Source of the DNA: an uncultured Clostridia bacterium
Lineage (GTDB): Bacteria; Bacillota; Clostridia; TANB77; CAG-508
Length of the DNA: 35,055 nt
Assembly (NCBI GenBank): GCA_948739805.1
Contig: CAPYID010000021.1
Span: forward strand, 1 to 35,055
Direction of reading: 5' to 3'
Numbering within the stretch: position 1 is the first letter of the stretch; each line of letters begins with the position of its first letter. Below the pieces are notes generated by a model. That model did not search any database and was not told the origin of the DNA. It saw nothing but the letters and a program-made list of their open reading frames with translations. The position numbers and the translations under genes were made by a program. Shown one piece after another: positions 30,705-35,055 of the stretch.

Positions 30705-33700
30705 ATGGTCAAAAGAATTTATGTTCAAAAAAAAGAAGGATTTGATATTGAAGCAAAGGGAGTTATAGCAGATTTAAGAGAAAGTTTACAATTAAAAGGA
30801 TTACAAAATGTAATAATACTTAATAGATATGATGTAGAAGGACTAACAGAAGAAGTATTTGAAAAAGCAAAAAACACAGTGTTTTCAGAACCACAAGTAG
30901 ACATACGTTTTGAAGACAATTATTCGTTTAATAAAGCTGATAAAGTATTCGCCATAGAATTTTTACCTGGGCAATTTGACCAAACAGCAAATTCATTAGT
31001 AGAATGTTTACAAATAATTGCTGGTGGAGGTATAAAACCAATTGCTAGAACTGCAAAAGTATACATATTATCTGGAGAAATCTCAGATGAAGAATTAAAT
31101 AAAATCAAATCATACTTAATAAATTCTGTTGACTCAAGAGAAGCTACTTTAGATAAATTCGAAAAATTAGAGGATGAAGCCATTATTCCAGAAGATGTAC
31201 AAGTTGTAGAAGGATTTATTTCTATGACAGATGAAAATGTAAAAGAATTCTATGAAAAATATGGATTTGCAATGGATATGGCTGATTTAAAATTCTGCCA
31301 AAAATATTTCAAAGAAGAAGAAAAAAGAGAACCAACAATTACTGAAATGAAAATGATAGATACATATTGGTCAGACCATTGTAGACATACCACCTTCTTA
31401 ACTCATTTAGAAATCATAGATATAAAATGGGACTTATTACAAAAAATATATGAAGATTATCTAAAAACTAGAGACTATGTATATGAAAACAAAAAAGCAA
31501 AAGATATATGTCTAATGGATGTTGCAACAGTAGCAGTAAAAGAATTAAAGAAAAATGGAATATTGAAAAACTTAGATGAATCAGAAGAAATAAATGCATG
31601 TAGTATAAAAGCAAATATATTAGTAGATGGAAAACCAGAAGAATACCTAATAATGTTCAAAAACGAAACACATAACCATCCAACAGAAATTGAACCATTT
31701 GGTGGAGCAGCAACTTGTTTAGGTGGAGCAATTCGTGATCCATTATCAGGAAGAACATATGTATACCAAGCAATGAGGGTAACAGGTTGTGGAGATCCAA
31801 GAAAATCAGTACAAGAAACACTACCAAACAAATTACCACAAAAAAAATTAACAAATGAAGCAGCACGTGGATATAGTTCATATGGTAACCAAATAGGACT
31901 TGCAACAGGTGGAGTATATGAAATATATAATGAAAAATATGTAGCAAAAAGATTAGAAGTCGGAGCACTAATAGCAGCAGCACCTGCTGAGAATGTAGTA
32001 AGAACAAGTCCAATACCAGGAGATAAGGTAATACTATTAGGTGGAAAAACAGGAAGAGATGGTTGCGGAGGAGCAACAGGATCATCAAAAGTACAAAATA
32101 GTAGTTCACTTACAACCTGTGGTGCAGAAGTACAAAAAGGAAATGCACCAGAAGAGAGAAAAATACAAAGATTATTTAGAAATCCAGCAGTTACAAAATT
32201 AATAAAAAGATGTAATGACTTTGGAGCAGGAGGAGTTTCTGTAGCAGTAGGAGAACTAGCAGATGGATTAGTAGTAAACCTTGATAAAGTACCAAAAAAA
32301 TATGAAGGATTAGATGGAACAGAACTTGCTATTTCAGAATCCCAAGAAAGAATGGCAGTTGTAGTATCAAAAGAAAATGCAGAAAAGTTTGTTAAACTTG
32401 CAGAAGAAGAAAACCTAGAGGCAACAATAGTTGCAGATGTAGTAGAAGACAAAAGAGTAAAAATGTATTGGAGAGGAAAAACTATAATAGATGTAAGTCG
32501 TGAATTCTTAAATACAAATGGAGCAAAACGTAGTACAAATGCAACAATAGTAAAACCAGACTATTCAAAATCTTATTTTGAAAAAGAAGAATCAAAAGAC
32601 ATAAAAAAAGACTGGATAAAAACAATAACAGACTTAAACTGTTGCTCACAAAAAGGGTTAGTAGAAAGATTTGATAGTACAATAGGCTCAGGAACTGTAT
32701 TAATGCCATTTGGAGGAAAGGAACAATTAACACCAGAAGAAGGAATGGTAGCAAAAATACCAACATTAAATGGATATACAGACACAGGAACTATAATGAC
32801 ATATGGATATAATCCAGATATAGCAATCTGGAGTCCTTTCCATGGTTCTGTTTGGGCAATAATAGAATCAGTATCAAAATATGTAGCATTAGGTGGAGAC
32901 TACAAAAATGCATGGTTAACATTACAAGAATATTTTGAGAAACTAGGAAATGATGAAAAAAGATGGGGCAAACCATTATCTGCATTACTAGGAGCATATC
33001 TAGTACAAGAAAGACTACAAATAGCAGCAATAGGTGGAAAAGACAGTATGTCAGGAAGCTATAACGAATTAGATGTACCACCAACACTCGTTTCTTTCTG
33101 TGTAGGAACAGTAGATACTAAAAAAGTTGTATCAAGTGCTTTCAAAAAAACAAACTCTAAAGTAGTTTTATTAAAAACGAAAATAGACAAAGACTATTTA
33201 CCAGACTTTGAAGACTTAAAAGAAAATTATGAATTAATACATAATTTAATAAAACGAGGAAAAATATTATCAATAAGAACGATTAGAAATGGTGGAATAG
33301 CAGATACAATAACAAAAATGTGTATAGGAAATAAAATAGGATTTCAATTTGCAAATGATAAAGAACTATTTAATCCATTGTATGGAGCATTTATAATAGA
33401 ATTAAGTGAAGATATTGAAAACAATAAATTTGTAAACTTAGGAAAAACAACAAACAATCCAAATATTAAAGTAAATTCAGAGGTAGAATTCAATATAGAT
33501 GAATTAATAAAATTATGGGAAGAACCATTAGAAAAAGTATTCCCAACAAAAGCCGAAGAAATAAAACAAGAAAAAGACATGAATATATTATCAGATAAAA
33601 AATCAATACTAATAGCAAAAAATAAAATTGCAAAACCAAAAGTGTTCATACCAGTATTCCCAGGAACAAACTGTGAATATGATGTACAAAAAGCCTTTGA

Positions 33701-34433
33701 AGACGTTGGCGGAACGGCTAATGTAGTAGTATTTAGAAATACAAAACCAAATGACATAAAAGAATCAATAGAAGAATATGCAAAACAAATAAATGAAGCA
33801 CAAATAATAATGATACCAGGAGGCTTTAGTGCAGGAGATGAACCAGACGGTTCAGGAAAATTCATAGCATCAGTATTTAGAAATCCAATCTTAAGTGAAT
33901 TAATACATAAGCATTTATATGAGCAAGATGGATTAATGCTAGGAATATGTAATGGTTTCCAAGCATTAATAAAATTAGGACTAGTTCCATATGGAGATAT
34001 AATCGAAATGGACGACACAATGCCAACATTAACATTTAACAAAATAGCAAGACATCAATCAAAACTTGTAACAACAAAAGTTGTATCAAAACTATCACCA
34101 TGGTTTAATAAGGTACAATTAGGAGAACAATTTGTAATACCAATATCACATGGAGAAGGAAGATTTGTAGCAAGTGAAAAAGTCATGAAAGAACTAATAG
34201 AAAATGGACAAATAGCAACACAATATGTAGATGAAAAAGGAAATGCAACATATGACATAAAATACAACCCTAATGGTTCAGTATATGCAGTAGAAGGAAT
34301 AACAAGTAAAGACGGAAGAATATTAGGAAAAATGGGACACTCAGAAAGATGTTACACAAATGGAATTTTGCAAAATGTACCAGGAAATAAAGACCAAAAG
34401 ATATTTGAGTCGGGAATAGAGTATTATAAATAA
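30705..34433 (+). CDS. purL: Phosphoribosylformylglycinamidine synthase, single-chain
   Basis: 1,242 residues from the ATG at 30705; the in-frame ATG at 30693 lies one base after GAAAGG, too close for initiation, though it cannot be ruled out. The synthetase part has YWSDHCRHTTF, KNETHNHPTEIEPFGGAAT and ATP-site GGKTGRDGCGGATGSS; the C-terminal glutaminase has PGGFSAGDEPDG, nucleophile Cys1082 in LGICNGFQ and SHGEGRF. PurL and PurQ are fused, as in many Clostridia. It makes formylglycinamidine ribonucleotide in purine synthesis. Confidence 0.97.
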   Translation: MVKRIYVQKKEGFDIEAKGVIADLRESLQLKGLQNVIILNRYDVEGLTEEVFEKAKNTVFSEPQVDIRFEDNYSFNKADKVFAIEFLPGQFDQTANSLVECLQIIAGGGIKPIARTAKVYILSGEISDEELNKIKSYLINSVDSREATLDKFEKLEDEAIIPEDVQVVEGFISMTDENVKEFYEKYGFAMDMADLKFCQKYFKEEEKREPTITEMKMIDTYWSDHCRHTTFLTHLEIIDIKWDLLQKIYEDYLKTRDYVYENKKAKDICLMDVATVAVKELKKNGILKNLDESEEINACSIKANILVDGKPEEYLIMFKNETHNHPTEIEPFGGAATCLGGAIRDPLSGRTYVYQAMRVTGCGDPRKSVQETLPNKLPQKKLTNEAARGYSSYGNQIGLATGGVYEIYNEKYVAKRLEVGALIAAAPAENVVRTSPIPGDKVILLGGKTGRDGCGGATGSSKVQNSSSLTTCGAEVQKGNAPEERKIQRLFRNPAVTKLIKRCNDFGAGGVSVAVGELADGLVVNLDKVPKKYEGLDGTELAISESQERMAVVVSKENAEKFVKLAEEENLEATIVADVVEDKRVKMYWRGKTIIDVSREFLNTNGAKRSTNATIVKPDYSKSYFEKEESKDIKKDWIKTITDLNCCSQKGLVERFDSTIGSGTVLMPFGGKEQLTPEEGMVAKIPTLNGYTDTGTIMTYGYNPDIAIWSPFHGSVWAIIESVSKYVALGGDYKNAWLTLQEYFEKLGNDEKRWGKPLSALLGAYLVQERLQIAAIGGKDSMSGSYNELDVPPTLVSFCVGTVDTKKVVSSAFKKTNSKVVLLKTKIDKDYLPDFEDLKENYELIHNLIKRGKILSIRTIRNGGIADTITKMCIGNKIGFQFANDKELFNPLYGAFIIELSEDIENNKFVNLGKTTNNPNIKVNSEVEFNIDELIKLWEEPLEKVFPTKAEEIKQEKDMNILSDKKSILIAKNKIAKPKVFIPVFPGTNCEYDVQKAFEDVGGTANVVVFRNTKPNDIKESIEEYAKQINEAQIIMIPGGFSAGDEPDGSGKFIASVFRNPILSELIHKHLYEQDGLMLGICNGFQALIKLGLVPYGDIIEMDDTMPTLTFNKIARHQSKLVTTKVVSKLSPWFNKVQLGEQFVIPISHGEGRFVASEKVMKELIENGQIATQYVDEKGNATYDIKYNPNGSVYAVEGITSKDGRILGKMGHSERCYTNGILQNVPGNKDQKIFESGIEYYK

Positions 34434-34534
34434 AGTACGCCAAAAGCTTGCTTTTGAGTGTAGTTTATTTATAATACGAAAAACGTGGGAAATTTGCAAA
34501 GCAAATTTCACTCGAATAGAGTATTACAAATAAA
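34414..34534 (+). repeat. 21-bp direct repeat of the purL end, with hairpins between
   Basis: GAATAGAGTATTATAAATAA (34414-34433, plus A) recurs at 34514-34534 with one change, exactly 100 bases on. The first copy holds the last purL codons and stop. Between them lie CAAAAGC-TT-GCTTTTG (34441-34456) and GTGGGAAATTTGC with GCAAATTTCAC (34485-34511). This looks like an insertion or slippage that duplicated the gene end. Confidence 0.8.
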
Positions 34535-34564
34535 AAACAAGATCCCACAGTAAAACTGTGGGAT
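34531..34564 (-). terminator. Terminator, minus strand
   Basis: ATCCCACAGT (34542-34551) and ACTGTGGGAT (34555-34564) form a perfect 10-bp stem with an AAA loop. On the minus strand CTTGTTTTTTATT follows, a good T-run. The plus side lacks a T-run. It therefore serves a minus-strand transcript, such as the small ORF at 34591. Confidence 0.75.
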
Positions 34565-34590
34565 GGTTGTAGGGAATACAATGTTTAACT

Positions 34591-34788
34591 TTAAGAAATT
34601 GCAATATCGCCATTGTAAAGTGGAACGAAAAGTTTAGAATTCCTTATTTTGGTGACTTTACTGCAGTCAGCCATACGAGCTATAGCATTAAAATAATGTG
34701 AATTTTCTTTCATTATTTCTGCCTTTGCTTCTAGCACAGTCATCTCTTTTCCGATATAGTATATACCAGTTTTTACTACTAGAAGCAA
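34591..34788 (-). CDS. Possible small protein or gene remnant
   Basis: An open frame of up to 65 residues from a TTG at 34788, or 50 from an internal ATG at 34743 (MTVLEAKAEIMKENSHYFN). No strong ribosome binding site precedes either start. A good minus-strand terminator follows the stop by about 30 bases, which is the main reason to keep it. No family is recognised. It could be the 3' end of a decayed gene. Confidence 0.35.
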   Translation of the reverse strand: MLLVVKTGIYYIGKEMTVLEAKAEIMKENSHYFNAIARMADCSKVTKIRNSKLFVPLYNGDIAIS

Positions 34789-34806
34789 CTTAATTGATAA
34801 AAAAAT

Positions 34807-34851
34807 CAGGGAAATTTAGTCATATTACAAAAATATTACAAAGACCAAGAG
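34807..34851 (+). repeat. REP/RAYT-associated 45-bp repeat, right copy
   Basis: Inverted partner of 35-79, 44 of 45 bases identical. It directly adjoins the GTAGGGGCGATTA units and REP hairpin. Confidence 0.78.
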
Positions 34852-34853
34852 AA

Positions 34854-34889
34854 GTAGGGGCGATTAGTAGGGGCGATTAGTAATCGCCC
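34854..34889 (+). repeat. REP-like hairpin upstream of the RAYT gene
   Basis: GTAGGGGCGATTA occurs twice in tandem (34854-34866, 34867-34879). The second continues into a perfect hairpin GGGCGATT-AGT-AATCGCCC (34871-34889). Single-stranded REP hairpins are the substrates of RAYT transposases, and one is encoded 80 bases downstream. Confidence 0.85.
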
Positions 34890-34914
34890 GTTTAATAAAA
34901 GAAAAATCAAAATA

Positions 34915-34944
34915 TTGTGAGAAATTTAAAAATAATGTTATAAT
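34915..34944 (+). promoter_or_regulatory. Promoter of the RAYT gene
   Basis: TTGTGA (34915-34920) and a perfect TATAAT (34939-34944) with an 18-base spacer. Confidence 0.55.
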
Positions 34945-34970
34945 ACAAAATGGGGGCAGAAAGGAGAATA

Positions 34971-35055
34971 ATGGAAAATAAGTTGCCCACAAGAAAACGA
35001 CTAAGAATAATAGAATATGATTATTCTAAAGAAGGAATGTACTTTATAACAATAT
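34971..35055 (+). CDS. REP-associated tyrosine transposase (RAYT), 5' part
   Basis: Only the first 28 residues are in the window. The start MENKLPTRKRLRIIEYDYSK and then a Tyr/Phe-Ile-Thr-Ile strand match the N-terminus of IS200-like Y1 transposases of the RAYT group. AAAGGAG precedes the ATG. These single-strand nucleases cut at REP hairpins; one lies just upstream. The catalytic HUH and Tyr are beyond the window. Confidence 0.8.
   Translation, partial: MENKLPTRKRLRIIEYDYSKEGMYFITI

Overview
The window is AT-rich chromosomal DNA from a low-GC Gram-positive bacterium. The ribosomal and translation gene order (infC-rpmI-rplT beside rplM-rpsI), single-chain 1,240-residue PurL, strong GGAGG-type ribosome binding sites, near-consensus TTGACA/TATAAT promoters and many REP-like palindromes fit an uncultured member of the class Clostridia, probably gut-associated. 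That placement is inference from gene content; no rRNA or tRNA gene is present.

Layout. 1-180: REP-associated repeat and a consensus promoter. 190-840: zinc-dependent phospholipase C-like protein. 1139-9252: four-gene operon of type IV secretion (T4SS) parts (PrgI-like, a membrane-anchored VirB4-N-like protein, VirB4 ATPase, a 1,506-residue VirB6-like protein with a huge repetitive tail) with no relaxase or coupling protein. 9320-11766: ABC exporter. 11939-14188: membrane-anchored unknown protein, ECF sigma factor and zinc-finger anti-sigma factor. 14230-15791 (minus strand): infC-rpmI-rplT with an L20-type attenuator leader and an AUA start for infC. 15800-16850: rplM-rpsI. 17185-17580: orphan protein.

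17741-24742 is a Tn4451-type mobilizable transposon bounded by a perfect 13-bp inverted repeat (AGTTAAGTACACT). It carries tnpV, a frameshifted DUF1016/PDDEXK nuclease, a GNAT/RibD-C fusion, a noncoding hairpin cluster that looks like an oriT, a MOBV relaxase, a small ORF and a TnpX-type large serine recombinase. Both flanks hold parts of a REP-like palindrome (CCAATAGGGA...GAGAA), so the element probably landed in one.

24794-28243: two unknown minus-strand genes, one with six 49-residue repeats; a divergent HipA/CtkA-like kinase; purine nucleoside phosphorylase. 28404-34433: dapF, tyrS and purL. 34434-35055: hairpins, a 21-bp duplication of the purL end, a REP hairpin and the start of a REP-associated (RAYT) transposase.

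The most notable unexplained structure is a 122-123-bp element present twice (14638-14760, between rpmI and rplT; 30529-30650, overlapping the tyrS stop). Both copies fold into the same multi-tier hairpin with base-pair covariation, which suggests selection for structure. The relaxase-less T4SS operon and the hairpin-dense leader of the transposon relaxase are the other main candidates for undescribed biology.
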